A DNA stretch of 64,000 nt from assembly GCF_003388735.1 (NCBI RefSeq), contig NZ_QUBQ01000002.1, positions 861,907 through 925,906 of the forward strand, in the 5' to 3' direction. Positions 36,515-44,796 of this stretch are shown in pieces (positions within the stretch are counted from its first letter, which is position 1; every line of letters starts with the position of its first letter). The translations under genes were made by a program, and so were the position numbers. Source of the DNA: Paenibacillus paeoniae (GTDB taxonomy: Bacteria; Bacillota; Bacilli; Paenibacillales; Paenibacillaceae). The notes under the pieces were generated by a model. The model did no database searches and had not been told where the DNA came from. It saw only the letters and a program-made list of their open reading frames with translations.

Positions 36515-37117
36515 TTGAAACAATTCGGGCGCTCTCCAAAAAAAAACCTTGTTTATCTCATCATTTTATTATCCCTGCTGGAGTCGAGGAGATCTCGCAT
36601 ATCTGCCAGACGCAGAAAAAGAAACCAGACTTCCCATTGGCCTATGTTTGTACCCGTAAAAAAAACGCCAAGGCGCCGCTGCACCAAAAAGGTACCCTGC
36701 CGCCAGCACCCTTTCGATCCCCCGGCTTGGACACTCCCTCCAGTCGACCCGCCTATTGAGCAAGCTGCTCCGTCAAGTCGATTACTCGAAAAGGAATGCT
36801 GCGGCAATCTCTTGTTTCAGGAAAACCAGTATGTCCCGCAGCAAATATGGAAAAGCGCCCCCCTTGTTCAGGCGGCGCTTACGCAAGTGTCAGTTTATAA
36901 TGAGCGATCAAGTTCCGGGTATATGGAGGTCGTCGTAACGGGACAGAATAAATCCAGCATGCAGGTCCACCCCGGCAATACCGGAACCTTGACCGCACGT
37001 AATGTCAGCTCGATTCAAGTATCAGCGCCAAACAACCCTTCTGACCAAATTGAAGGAAAATATTTGATTACCTCATTTTTCAAGCTTAGAGCTCACAAAA
37101 GGGGCCGATCATGCTAA
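36515..37117 (+). CDS. Divergent Ena-like protein with basic N-terminal extension
   Basis: Protein of 200 residues read from TTG 36515 behind AAAGGAAG. The first 80 residues are strongly basic and Pro-rich (RRSRISARRRKRNQ; KKTPRRRCTKK). From about residue 93 (KECCGNLLFQENQYVPQQIWK) a beta-rich domain of about 100 residues shares the CC motif and the late GNTGTLTARNVSSIQVSAP...EGKYLITSF pattern with the two Ena-like proteins at 37-38 kb. It could be a minor, cap or anchoring subunit of a spore appendage. Assignment rests on motif pattern and context. Confidence 0.6.
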   Translation: MKQFGRSPKKNLVYLIILLSLLESRRSRISARRRKRNQTSHWPMFVPVKKTPRRRCTKKVPCRQHPFDPPAWTLPPVDPPIEQAAPSSRLLEKECCGNLLFQENQYVPQQIWKSAPLVQAALTQVSVYNERSSSGYMEVVVTGQNKSSMQVHPGNTGTLTARNVSSIQVSAPNNPSDQIEGKYLITSFFKLRAHKRGRSC

Positions 37118-37196
37118 GCCGTTCAAAAATAACGGAAGATGCCGCTTAGGCGAAAGCGTGCCCCTATTGCGTTTTAAGCGTAGCAAGGCTAAGCCG

Positions 37197-37583
37197 TTAA
37201 GCAAGCGGATAACGGACCGTCGCGCAGAACTCGCCTGCAAAGGGTCCTTCGCCAGCAGCAGCCACGGGGAGTATGACTTGCAATTCATTAAATCTACGGA
37301 AGGTAAATGAAGTGCTCGTGCCCGGTGTAAGCGTTATGGGAGTGCCAATAACAGTATTATTTGCTCCGATCGCTTGAACCGTAATGGGTTCCGGGCCAGA
37401 ATCATATTGCAAATACCCGGTGGCAACCAAATTCTGACCGAAATTATTGGTATACACGCTAACCGTAACGACTGCCGCCGCACCAGTGGGGACCTCCCCC
37501 GCCCAAGGCATACACACCTTGTCTTGCACATATTCCTGATCCTTACAACATGTCAATGATCCGCTTGAACAGTTGCATGCCAT
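37197..37583 (-). CDS. Endospore appendage subunit, Ena-like (DUF3992-like)
   Basis: Protein of 128 residues, MACNCSSGSLTCCKDQEYVQDKVC at the start, with VYTNNFGQNLVATGYLQYD, TSFTFRRFNELQVILP and the end FAGEFCATVRYPLA. This matches my memory of Ena1A/Ena1B, the subunits of S-type endospore appendages of Bacillus cereus. There, N-terminal cysteines (CNC, CC) cross-link successive subunits by disulfides. ATG 37583 is preferred over GTG 37595, which is too close to GGGAG. Forms a tandem pair with the next gene. Confidence 0.85.
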   Translation of the reverse strand: MACNCSSGSLTCCKDQEYVQDKVCMPWAGEVPTGAAAVVTVSVYTNNFGQNLVATGYLQYDSGPEPITVQAIGANNTVIGTPITLTPGTSTSFTFRRFNELQVILPVAAAGEGPFAGEFCATVRYPLA

Positions 37584-37623
37584 CTTAAAATCCACTCCCT
37601 AACATTTTAGTCAGATATAAAAA

Positions 37624-37986
37624 CTAAGCGACGGGGTACCGAGTCGTGATGCAAAACTCTCCCTGGTAATCTCCGGCCGTAGCCGGAATAGCAACCTGTA
37701 TAGACGTGAAACGGCGACTCGTAAAAGAAGTACTCTGTCCGGGAGAAAGAATAAACGTTTCCAAAGCCGTGCCTGCGCTATCGAGAATTTCGAGAGTGAT
37801 ATTAGCGGGTCCGGTATTATACTGAAGATATCCTGTTCCGACAATATTGCGATTGATGTTATTGGAATAAACGACTACATCGTTTGCCGCTGCGCCGCTT
37901 CCATTCCAGGGGTTGCACACTTTGTCTTGCACATACTTCCTGTCGGGGCAACAATACAGTGAGGATGAAGAACTCTTGCATCCCAT
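37624..37986 (-). CDS. Endospore appendage subunit, Ena-like (DUF3992-like)
   Basis: Protein of 120 residues: MGCKSSSSSLYCCPDRKYVQDKVCNPW, then VVYSNNINRNIVGTGYLQYNTGP, STSFTSRRFTSIQVAIPATAGDYQGEFCITTRYPVA. Very like Ena1A/B, including the N-terminal connector with CC and the conserved QGEFCITTRYP end. ATG 37986 follows AAAGGAG. It is 40 bases before the paralogue, so the two are probably co-transcribed during sporulation. Confidence 0.87.
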   Translation of the reverse strand: MGCKSSSSSLYCCPDRKYVQDKVCNPWNGSGAAANDVVVYSNNINRNIVGTGYLQYNTGPANITLEILDSAGTALETFILSPGQSTSFTSRRFTSIQVAIPATAGDYQGEFCITTRYPVA

Positions 37987-38136
37987 ATGCAGAGCAACTC
38001 CTTTATTAAATAGTTTCCTTTACATATGAAATGCCGAATATGCTTACTTTGCGTGGATTTATACCTACGATTGTTATTTTTTGATAGCTTTCAAAACTTC
38101 GGCCTCTTAAGAGACATAGGGAGTCCCCTACAGCAA

Positions 38137-38176
38137 AACAAACCGTCAAGGAAACTTACATTCCCTGACGGTTTGT
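38137..38176. terminator. Bidirectional hairpin terminator
   Basis: CAAACCGTCAAGGAA and TTCCCTGACGGTTTG pair around ACTTACA (one mismatch), with A- and T-rich flanks. It lies between the Ena-like pair and the CMD-family gene. Confidence 0.6.
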
Positions 38177-38249
38177 TGTGGATGATACGATTGTTACTAT
38201 ATCTCATTCATCTGTAGGTGTATAGAATGCTTTTGAACCCAACTATTCT

Positions 38250-38570
38250 TTATTCAAAGACGCTCTTTGCAACCGATATCGCAGAGGCTGCACGCGGCCA
38301 CCCCGTGTAAAATGCCAAGTGCGTGATGGCTTCCACCATTTCTTCTGGTTTCAGTCCATTTTCCTCAGCTAAACGAAGGTGATACGGAAGTTGCTCAGTC
38401 ATGCCCCCCGCGACCAAAGCCGCCACGGTAATCAGACTGCGATCTCGCAGAGAGAGTTCCTCTCTTCGCCACACGTCCCCGAATAACATCTCTTCCGAAT
38501 AGCGGACGAATGCCGAAGCGAAATCTCCATACGCTTTCCTTGCGTTAGATTCAATCTTCCGATGCTCCAT
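38250..38570 (-). CDS. Carboxymuconolactone decarboxylase (CMD) family protein
   Basis: Helical protein of 106 residues with the CMD core LRDRSLITVAALVAGGMTEQLPYHLRLAEENGLKPEEMVEAITHLAFYTGWPRA. The CxxC of AhpD-type peroxidases is absent, so it is closer to YurZ-like or gamma-carboxymuconolactone decarboxylase-like members. It overlaps the tautomerase gene by 20 bases. With tautomerase and LysR neighbours a role in breakdown of a small aromatic or keto acid is plausible. Confidence 0.87.
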   Translation of the reverse strand: MEHRKIESNARKAYGDFASAFVRYSEEMLFGDVWRREELSLRDRSLITVAALVAGGMTEQLPYHLRLAEENGLKPEEMVEAITHLAFYTGWPRAASAISVAKSVFE

Positions 38571-38979
38571 CGCTTACTTCTCTCCCTTCCCTTCTCTGAA
38601 GCATCTGGGCGACTCCATTCCCGAACGACCAATCCTCGAATTCCGTCTCGAGTAGCACAATAAACACATCTTCTTTTCTCATCGGAACAGCCGTTGACAG
38701 CTTTGTTGCTAACGTGTCGTAGAGACTCCTCTTTTGTTCGACTGTTCGACCGGACTTGCAAGTGATTTGAATGAACAACAAACCGTTGCTCCGCTCTATA
38801 TTCAAATAGTTTCTGTTGTAGAAGAATTCCTCTCGTTTGTGAGCATGAAAGACTTGGAACAAATCATCCTCCGGCACATGAAAATGTTGAATCAAGGCCT
38901 CCATGATAGTTTGACTAATCTGCTCCAACTGACGGGATTCATACTGCTGTTCCATATAGCTGACTCGAATGAAAGGCAT
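38551..38979 (-). CDS. Tautomerase family protein (4-oxalocrotonate tautomerase-like)
   Basis: Protein of 142 residues starting M-P-F-I-R-V-S-Y. After removal of Met, Pro1 would be the catalytic base, as in the tautomerase superfamily. Other features are a first beta strand, a helix (ESRQLEQISQTIMEALIQHF) and a second related half (LLFIQITCKSGRTVEQKRSLYDTLATKL). ATG 38979 behind AAGGAG is preferred, because starting at 38988 would bury the proline. Length fits the YusQ-like subgroup with two fused units. Confidence 0.87.
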   Translation of the reverse strand: MPFIRVSYMEQQYESRQLEQISQTIMEALIQHFHVPEDDLFQVFHAHKREEFFYNRNYLNIERSNGLLFIQITCKSGRTVEQKRSLYDTLATKLSTAVPMRKEDVFIVLLETEFEDWSFGNGVAQMLQRREGREVSDGASED

Positions 38980-39058
38980 CAGAACCACTCCTTGCTTGTG
39001 TTGGTCTCATTGTACCTCTCCATTCTCCATCTGTATAATGGAATAAGATGATGAACTT

Positions 39059-39075
39059 AATCAAATTATTCGATT
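39059..39075. promoter_or_regulatory. Inverted repeat, candidate LysR operator
   Basis: AATCAAAT-T-ATTCGATT, arms matching 7 of 8, between the divergent tautomerase and LysR genes and close to the LysR start. Suits autoregulation and control of the tautomerase-CMD pair. Confidence 0.4.
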
Positions 39076-39087
39076 GAGGTGATGTAA

Positions 39088-39969
39088 ATGGATTTAAAAG
39101 AACTGACCGCCTTTCAAACCATTGTTCAGGAAGGAACTTTCTCTCGAGCAGCAGAAAAATTAAACTATGCCCAATCGACGGTAACGAATCAGATTCAGCG
39201 GTTAGAGAAGGAGCTGGGCGTGCAGTTGTTTGACAGACGATGGGATGTACAACTGACAAGTGCCGGGCGGTTATTCGCGTCGCAGGTGGATAACCTGATT
39301 CGGCATTGGAACGATGTTGCTGGGCTAGCACGAGCACTTCAACACGATGAAGTCGGGCTTGTGCGCGCGGGAGGAATTGAATCTGTAATGGAGACCGTGA
39401 TTGCTGATTCTGTACGCCGATTCCAGCAGCAAAAGCCACGCATGGCTTGCCAGATCGTCACAGGTAATACCGACTCCTTGGCCAAGTCACTTCTGAATGA
39501 CGAGCTGGATTTTGCCATCTGCGGAGAACCCTCTGATCATACGGCCTTCTACTTCGAGCCTTTTTATCATGAGCATACCGTTCTCATCGCGGATCACAAT
39601 CACCCGTTGTGCCAAAGAAGCCTGGTCTCTTTTGAGGACATCTTGGCGTATCCGATTGCTACAGGGGGGAGCACTTGCCTGTATCATCTTCAATTCTCCA
39701 AATATCTATCCCGGTTCAAGGGGGAGCCCCTTCTGCACCATATCGTTAATCGAATTCCAACCATCCCCTATTTCCTCAAACAAACGCTCGCTATCGGCCT
39801 CGTGCTGGAGTCTACTCCTTTGATTCCTGAAGTCAAGCGAATTGAAGTAAAGCTGGATTTGCCGCGTATTCCAATCGGCCTTCTGCAGCTTCGACACCGA
39901 GAATACGCGGCTGAATCTTCCGTACACATGCTTCAAAGCATGATTAAAGAGGAGTTTATAGGGGTATAA
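39088..39969 (+). CDS. LysR family transcriptional regulator
   Basis: DNA-binding regulator of 293 residues. The N-terminal winged helix-turn-helix (TFSRAAEKLNYAQSTVTNQIQRLEKELGVQLFDRR) is followed by a periplasmic-binding-like effector domain starting near residue 90 (GLVRAGGIESVMETVIADSV). ATG follows GAGGTGATGTAA. Divergent from the tautomerase and CMD genes, it is the likely regulator of that pair; the arrangement recalls the yusQ-yusT region of Bacillus subtilis. Confidence 0.9.
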   Translation: MDLKELTAFQTIVQEGTFSRAAEKLNYAQSTVTNQIQRLEKELGVQLFDRRWDVQLTSAGRLFASQVDNLIRHWNDVAGLARALQHDEVGLVRAGGIESVMETVIADSVRRFQQQKPRMACQIVTGNTDSLAKSLLNDELDFAICGEPSDHTAFYFEPFYHEHTVLIADHNHPLCQRSLVSFEDILAYPIATGGSTCLYHLQFSKYLSRFKGEPLLHHIVNRIPTIPYFLKQTLAIGLVLESTPLIPEVKRIEVKLDLPRIPIGLLQLRHREYAAESSVHMLQSMIKEEFIGV

Positions 39970-39989
39970 GACATTTCTACAGACGAGTA

Positions 39990-40985
39990 CTAAGAAGATC
40001 GCATCAACAAATAGATGAAATAAGGCACACTTACAATGGTCACGATCACGCCAGCCGGTATGCCCATGAAAAAGCTTGCTGTACGGACAATCGTATCCGA
40101 TGCCAGAAGGATCATCCCCCCGATAATTCCGGCTGTAGGCAGCAGTAATTTGTGATCGGGACCCACTAGCTTGCGCGCCATATGCGGACTAATTAGTCCG
40201 ATGAAAAAAATCGAGCCGCCGAGCGCTACGCTTCCAGAGGCAATTGCCACAGCGGCGAGCGTAAGACCGACAAACGATCGATTTACGGGTACACCGACGC
40301 CTGTCGCAATTTCATAACCCATTCCTATCGTGTTCAGTGTGCGCGATTTATACCAGACATAGCCGAATAACAGCAGAACCCATGGCGCGAGAATCGCAAT
40401 GTAAATCCATTTATCGCCCCATAAGTAACCTGCCTGCCACTTTTGGGCGAACGCATATTGATTCTCATCAAGCTTAAGTGTCAAAAATAGCGACACTGCA
40501 CCTAAACCTACATTAATCGCCACACCGGTCAAAATGAGTCGAGTAGAGGATGGAAATTTTCCTTTTCGGTATGAGAACAAATAGATTAAGAGTGCCGCAA
40601 ACAACCCTCCGATAAATGCCAGCAGCGGGAGCATGATGGAAGAGGATAGACTCCCCACCCCCGCTACCGATATAAACGTGAGCACTACAAGGCCAGATCC
40701 CGCGCTAATGCCTAGAATGCCGGGATCAGCAAGATCATTGCGGAGAAGCCCTTGGAGTACCGTGCCTGACGTTGCCATTCCTATCCCAACCAGCACAGCT
40801 AACGCGATGCGCGGCAAGCGAAATTCGAACAGCACCAGTTGATTATCGGCTGTCCCCTGTCCGAATAAGGTTGTGATAACTTCAATCGGACTAAGCGCCA
40901 TTTTGCCCAGATTAATACTGATAATGGCACCAGCTATTAGTAATACTAATAGTCCGCTTATAATGGATATGGATGAGTTTCTCAT
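39990..40985 (-). CDS. Iron-siderophore ABC transporter permease, FecCD family
   Basis: Inner-membrane permease of 331 residues with about nine to ten helices. Family signatures are LRLPRIALAVLVGIGMATSGTVLQGLLRNDLADPGILGISAG and ALGGSIFFIGLISPHMARKLVGPDHK. Its ATG overlaps the stop of the upstream permease (TAATG). The pair should form the membrane channel for the siderophore captured by the upstream binding protein. No ATPase gene is adjacent; a shared FhuC/YusV-type ATPase is likely. Confidence 0.92.
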   Translation of the reverse strand: MRNSSISIISGLLVLLIAGAIISINLGKMALSPIEVITTLFGQGTADNQLVLFEFRLPRIALAVLVGIGMATSGTVLQGLLRNDLADPGILGISAGSGLVVLTFISVAGVGSLSSSIMLPLLAFIGGLFAALLIYLFSYRKGKFPSSTRLILTGVAINVGLGAVSLFLTLKLDENQYAFAQKWQAGYLWGDKWIYIAILAPWVLLLFGYVWYKSRTLNTIGMGYEIATGVGVPVNRSFVGLTLAAVAIASGSVALGGSIFFIGLISPHMARKLVGPDHKLLLPTAGIIGGMILLASDTIVRTASFFMGIPAGVIVTIVSVPYFIYLLMRSS

Positions 40986-42019
40986 TAAAATGCCCTCTTC
41001 TCTCTACGGGAAATGAACAGAAAGAATGGCACTCCGATAATGGCAAATATAATGCCGAGCGCCAGTTCATTCGGACGAGCAAGAATCCGTCCTGTCACAT
41101 CTGCCAACAGCATGAATACTCCGCCATAGATGGCCGATGCCGGAACAATTCGTCTGTAGTCAATGCCGACGATGAATCGCATCATATGAGGGACAATGAG
41201 TCCGACGAAGCTGACAGGCCCGACGAGCGAGGTGGACAAGCCAGCCAACAACAACACGGCGAGTAGGGACAATAGCTTCACTAGTTTTGTACGTTGTCCG
41301 ACACTGACCGCAATATCGTCTCCAAGACTTAGAATGGCTATTGATGGAGATAAGCAGAGTGCGAGAACAACACCTGCAACAAACCATGGAAAGACAAAAA
41401 GAAGCTCTTCCCATGAAGCTCCTGCTACGCTGCCCGAAGTCCAGTAAACAAGTGCCTTGCCTATATTGAATTTCATGGATACGAACGTACCAAGAGCGGA
41501 GAACAGCATAGTAATTGATATGCCTGCAAGGACAAGCCGCTCCGGTGTCATGCCCCGTCGATTGAGTGCCGCAGCCAAATAGGTCGTGCCCGCTCCAAGT
41601 CCAGCCCCAGCAAAACCAATGAGCAGCATCTGCGTGTGACTGCTTCCAGGTAAGAACGCAAAAGCAAGCGCAACTGCAAATGCAGCGCCCGAATTGACAC
41701 CCATCAATCCAGAATCAGCGAGTGCATTTCGGGTAGTACCTTGCATAATCGCTCCTGCTATGGCGAGACTTACACCCACCATAACGTCTGCAATTGTACG
41801 GGGGATTCGCGCAGATTGAATAATCTGATGCTCCGTTAAGGCAGGGTCAAATGCGAAGACAGCCTCCCATGCCGTAACTATATTAATTCGGGCGGCTCCA
41901 AACGAAATCGAGGCGGCTGCACATAGAAGCAGCAGTACAAATCCGAGTAGTAGAAACAGCATATAAATGAAACTGCCCCGGTTAACCGAGGCAGATTTGT
42001 CCTTCATCATCGTATTCAT
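40985..42019 (-). CDS. Iron-siderophore ABC transporter permease, FecCD family
   Basis: Permease of 344 residues with the FecCD pattern SARIPRTIADVMVGVSLAIAGAIMQGTTRNALADSGLMGVNSGA and SLVGPVSFVGLIVPHMMRFIVGIDYR. The gene begins three bases after the stop of the AraC-binding-protein frame and overlaps the second permease gene, so all are one operon under iron control. Confidence 0.92.
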   Translation of the reverse strand: MNTMMKDKSASVNRGSFIYMLFLLLGFVLLLLCAAASISFGAARINIVTAWEAVFAFDPALTEHQIIQSARIPRTIADVMVGVSLAIAGAIMQGTTRNALADSGLMGVNSGAAFAVALAFAFLPGSSHTQMLLIGFAGAGLGAGTTYLAAALNRRGMTPERLVLAGISITMLFSALGTFVSMKFNIGKALVYWTSGSVAGASWEELLFVFPWFVAGVVLALCLSPSIAILSLGDDIAVSVGQRTKLVKLLSLLAVLLLAGLSTSLVGPVSFVGLIVPHMMRFIVGIDYRRIVPASAIYGGVFMLLADVTGRILARPNELALGIIFAIIGVPFFLFISRREKRAF

Positions 42020-42021
42020 CC

Positions 42022-43023
42022 TTACTTCCCTGCTGTTTCCAACATTTTCTCGGCCAACACATCAAGCTGCTTATTGAGCGACAATGGATCGGTATAGAAG
42101 AACAAGCCGAACTCTGCTTCAATAACACGACCCGCTTTCACCGCATCTATGCTATTCCAGATATTATTATTCGATAAATCGTCCATCCCTTCCCATGAAG
42201 AACGAACTACGAAATCACCAGCATACTCAGGAAGCACTTCCATAGATACAGATTTACCAGCTTCAGTTTCTGAAGCGTTCATATTCTTCTGAATAATGTC
42301 TGGAGCTTTCATGCCGAGATATTCATAGAGCACCTGGGAACCCCGTCCGAAATGTGTCGATTGAGTAACGAACATTTCCTTGGCTCCTCCCTCCAAAATC
42401 GTAACCGTTTTATCCATTAAGCCCGCTTCCTTCAGCTTCTGCTTGCTTGCTTCGACCTTAGATTGAAAATCCTCAAGTAGAGCCTTTGCCTCTTGTTCCT
42501 TGCCAAATACTTTACCCAGCATCTCGATACGTTGTTCCGTAGTTAGCTTATCGTAAGGGACGTATACTGTAGGGGCGATCGATTTCAACTTATCATAGGT
42601 AAACTCGGTTGCCACAATAATTAAATCCGGTTTCATCGCCATAACGGATTCAGGATTAACCTCATATTCGGGCCCAAGGGAATCCGCATCGGCCAAATGT
42701 TCCGTAAACGCAGCGCCTTCGTAGATTTCGGAAATACCGACTGGTTTAATGCCAAGAGCTGCAATATCGCCAATCAAATACATAACAACTACCCGTTTAG
42801 GATTAAGAGGAACTTCCACATCGCCTTTTTCAGTTGAGATGACTCTCACCGTAGTCTTGTTTGTTATTGCGTTTTCTACGACGGCGGTTGGTGACGCAGA
42901 CGGAGTGATCGCAGCTGAGTTCGTGCTGTTTCCGGCTCCTCCCCCTGACATACAGGCACTAAGCACCACCGTCAAGCTTATAAGCATACTGAGCAGTATG
43001 GCTGATTTAGAATTCCTTTTCAT
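42022..43023 (-). CDS. Ferri-siderophore ABC transporter binding lipoprotein (internal start)
   Basis: Likely separate product of 333 residues from ATG 43023 behind GGAGGG. The signal peptide MKRNSKSAILLSMLISLTVV ends in lipobox LSAC. The mature part has the iron-siderophore pattern (NPKRVVVMYLIGDIAALGIKPVGISE; PDLIIVATE; FVVRSSWEGMDD). The two FecCD permease genes follow at once, so this is the receptor of a complete importer apart from the ATPase. Confidence 0.82.
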   Translation of the reverse strand: MKRNSKSAILLSMLISLTVVLSACMSGGGAGNSTNSAAITPSASPTAVVENAITNKTTVRVISTEKGDVEVPLNPKRVVVMYLIGDIAALGIKPVGISEIYEGAAFTEHLADADSLGPEYEVNPESVMAMKPDLIIVATEFTYDKLKSIAPTVYVPYDKLTTEQRIEMLGKVFGKEQEAKALLEDFQSKVEASKQKLKEAGLMDKTVTILEGGAKEMFVTQSTHFGRGSQVLYEYLGMKAPDIIQKNMNASETEAGKSVSMEVLPEYAGDFVVRSSWEGMDDLSNNNIWNSIDAVKAGRVIEAEFGLFFYTDPLSLNKQLDVLAEKMLETAGK

Positions 43024-43980
43024 GTAAATAGACCCTCCAGCGTTATATTGATAATGATTATCATTACCACGATTAGTGTAACGCAGAGTTCTCTTTGTGC
43101 CAATGTGCAATTCTGATACAATAAATGGACGATCCTTTGCTCCTGGCTGCTGGCGCTCTTGCGTCTGATAACGAGCGGGTGACAAGCCGGTTTGTTTCTT
43201 GAAGATTCGGCTAAAATAGTACACGTCGGGATAACCAACCTGCGACGCAATCTCCCGCAGCGATGCGTCCGTCTCTACCAGCAGCTTACACGCATGGCTG
43301 ATTCGAATTCGGATCAAATATTCAATCGGGCTTATGCCGATTTGCTGCTTGAAGCTGACCGCTAAATGCCGAACGCTATAGTTCAATTGCTCAGCAAGGG
43401 ATTGAAGCGTAATGACATCCTGATAATGATCATGCATATAACGGGTTGCGATTGTAACGAAATCCGGTTTGACGAGTTTTCCTTCATTATTTTTCAGCAG
43501 CCACAACAGCTCATGTACGAATTGATAGAACAACCCTGTAGCTTGAATTCTGCCAAGCTTATCTCCATTCTTCCATGCACACTCCAACGAACTCAGGCAG
43601 CTATACAAGCCAAGGGGCTCATCAGGTCGGAATCCGTATTGCATGTTGAATGGGTTGCTGCGCTCAAGCAGTCTTCCTATTTCCTTCCAGCGTGAGAATA
43701 CGAGAGTTGTTCTATAGAAAAGCAAATAATAATGGAATGCTTCCTTCGCTTCTATATCCAGCCTCATGCCTTTGGCGCCATGCAATAAATAGAATGGCTC
43801 AGCCTGGTGCGTCACATCATTAAGTGCCACACTAGCAGAACCGCGCGTACTGTATATGAAACAGCTTGCTGGTAGACGGTAGCCCTCCATCACTTCCCCA
43901 TCGTTCATCCTTATGTGGCGAATATCAGATATTTTGACAGCTATATGGTTCCATATCGTCGTATACTCATCTACCCTCAT
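42022..43980 (-). CDS. AraC-type regulator open in frame into a siderophore-binding lipoprotein (second copy)
   Basis: A frame of 652 codons with the same layout as that at 6937-8913. It has an AraC sensing domain, two helix-turn-helix motifs (LQSLAEQLNYSVRHLAVSFKQ and LREIASQVGYPDVYYFSRIFKK, about residues 190-270), a linker containing DNHYQY, then a lipoprotein signal peptide and a binding-protein domain. DNHYQY is simply the translation of the embedded Fur box in both copies. The lower part also has its own promoter and ribosome binding site. A Fur-like box lies about 45 bp upstream of the whole gene. Confidence 0.78.
   Translation of the reverse strand: MRVDEYTTIWNHIAVKISDIRHIRMNDGEVMEGYRLPASCFIYSTRGSASVALNDVTHQAEPFYLLHGAKGMRLDIEAKEAFHYYLLFYRTTLVFSRWKEIGRLLERSNPFNMQYGFRPDEPLGLYSCLSSLECAWKNGDKLGRIQATGLFYQFVHELLWLLKNNEGKLVKPDFVTIATRYMHDHYQDVITLQSLAEQLNYSVRHLAVSFKQQIGISPIEYLIRIRISHACKLLVETDASLREIASQVGYPDVYYFSRIFKKQTGLSPARYQTQERQQPGAKDRPFIVSELHIGTKRTLRYTNRGNDNHYQYNAGGSIYMKRNSKSAILLSMLISLTVVLSACMSGGGAGNSTNSAAITPSASPTAVVENAITNKTTVRVISTEKGDVEVPLNPKRVVVMYLIGDIAALGIKPVGISEIYEGAAFTEHLADADSLGPEYEVNPESVMAMKPDLIIVATEFTYDKLKSIAPTVYVPYDKLTTEQRIEMLGKVFGKEQEAKALLEDFQSKVEASKQKLKEAGLMDKTVTILEGGAKEMFVTQSTHFGRGSQVLYEYLGMKAPDIIQKNMNASETEAGKSVSMEVLPEYAGDFVVRSSWEGMDDLSNNNIWNSIDAVKAGRVIEAEFGLFFYTDPLSLNKQLDVLAEKMLETAGK
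43049..43103 (-). promoter_or_regulatory. Promoter and Fur box inside the second AraC reading frame
   Basis: Minus strand TTGGCA (43098-43103), 17 bases, TACACT (43075-43080), then a perfect 7-1-7 Fur box TGATAAT-G-ATTATCA read on the plus strand at 43049-43063. Same order and spacing as in the first copy at 7829-7883. Confidence 0.8.
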
Positions 43981-44023
43981 GTTGTCCTCGCTCCTTCTAA
44001 TTCCTTCTACATCCTATCATAAA

Positions 44024-44038
44024 TGATAATAGTTCTCA
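44024..44038 (-). promoter_or_regulatory. Fur-like box upstream of the second AraC gene
   Basis: TGATAAT-A-GTTCTCA on the plus strand, two mismatches from the 7-1-7 consensus, about 45 bp before the start. Suggests that iron also controls the regulator itself. Confidence 0.5.
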
Positions 44039-44156
44039 ATGAAATCATGTGTAAATAGCCGATAGATATGCGTGGACAGAGGCTGGAAGGAATTGAGGTT
44101 ATCTGTCTTATCAACATTGAAGTCTTTAGTCGTATAGTCTCTTAAATAAATAAAAA

Positions 44157-44198
44157 AAATACAGAGCCGCAGCCTTTAACTAGCTGTGCTCTGTATTT
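44157..44198 (-). terminator. Terminator of the cat relic
   Basis: Minus strand TACAGAGCACAGC and GCTGCGGCTCTGTA form a stem followed by eight Ts. It has outlived the gene it once ended. Confidence 0.7.
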
Positions 44199-44235
44199 AG
44201 CATTCATTTATTACCCGCCCTTGCTTACGCAGCGG

Positions 44236-44604
44236 TTAAACAAGAAGCCCGTACACGACGATCAGTTTTCTCCTGCCGGCATGGTAGCCATCGCAGACCG
44301 CATGATGGAGGTGTACGGATAAAGGCAGCAGTACCTTTCCGTCCCGTTGATCGAATATTCTCATCGTAAATATGGGCAGCAAGTAGGTTCCCACGCTATA
44401 AACATTCAGATTAAATCCCGTAAAGTGAACCCAAGGAATGCTGGAAATCGGGAACGTATTCAGCGGTTCGCTTGGATCAGGGCTGGATATACCTTCATTC
44501 CCCTGTTGCTGAGTTCTGCGCGCAGTACTGTAATGTCGATATTAGCGGTCATGCTGTAGGTGCATCTTACCTGATTCAAATAGTATTCAAAATAGGGTTT
44601 TCAT
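44236..44604 (-). pseudogene. Decayed chloramphenicol acetyltransferase gene (CatA type)
   Basis: Broken gene whose pieces translate to recognisable CatA segments in order: YFEYYLNQVRCTYSMTANID with KVYPALIQANR; then, in another frame after an internal deletion, SIPWVHFTGFNLNVYSVGTY; then KVLLPLSVHLHHAVCDGYHAG, which holds the active-site His of CatA (HHxxxDG). An intact enzyme has about 215 residues; here stops and deletions leave about 120. ATG 44604 and its ribosome binding site are still present. Enzymes of this family acetylate chloramphenicol; this copy cannot be functional. Confidence 0.85.
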
Positions 44605-44610
44605 GGTTCA

Positions 44611-44640
44611 CCCTCCTAAAATGTTTGTATTTTAGGAGGG
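44611..44640 (-). promoter_or_regulatory. Translational attenuator hairpin of the cat relic
   Basis: CCCTCCTAAAAT and ATTTTAGGAGGG form a perfect 12-base stem that hides the AGGAGGG ribosome binding site of the cat gene. This is the arrangement of inducible cat genes such as cat-86, where a ribosome stalled on a leader opens the stem. Confidence 0.8.
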
Positions 44641-44661
44641 ACTATCGACTGCTTTAACCAT
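44632..44661 (-). CDS. cat leader peptide
   Basis: Nine-codon frame MVKAVDSPS ending with a stop inside the attenuator stem. It recalls the cat-86 leader (MVKTDKISS as I remember it) in length, in its MVK start and in the stop position relative to the stem. A GAGGA lies upstream at a rather long distance. It appears intact although its target gene is broken. Confidence 0.65.
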   Translation of the reverse strand: MVKAVDSPS

Positions 44662-44796
44662 TTCCGATTCACATTCCTCATCATTTTTTAATGAGATATC
44701 GTTCGTTCAGAAGTTAGTCGTCATCTTTCCATATTATCTTAATTCTCTCATATAAAGTTTAACGTTAGTTCTTCAACCCTAGCAGTGAGCCATGCA

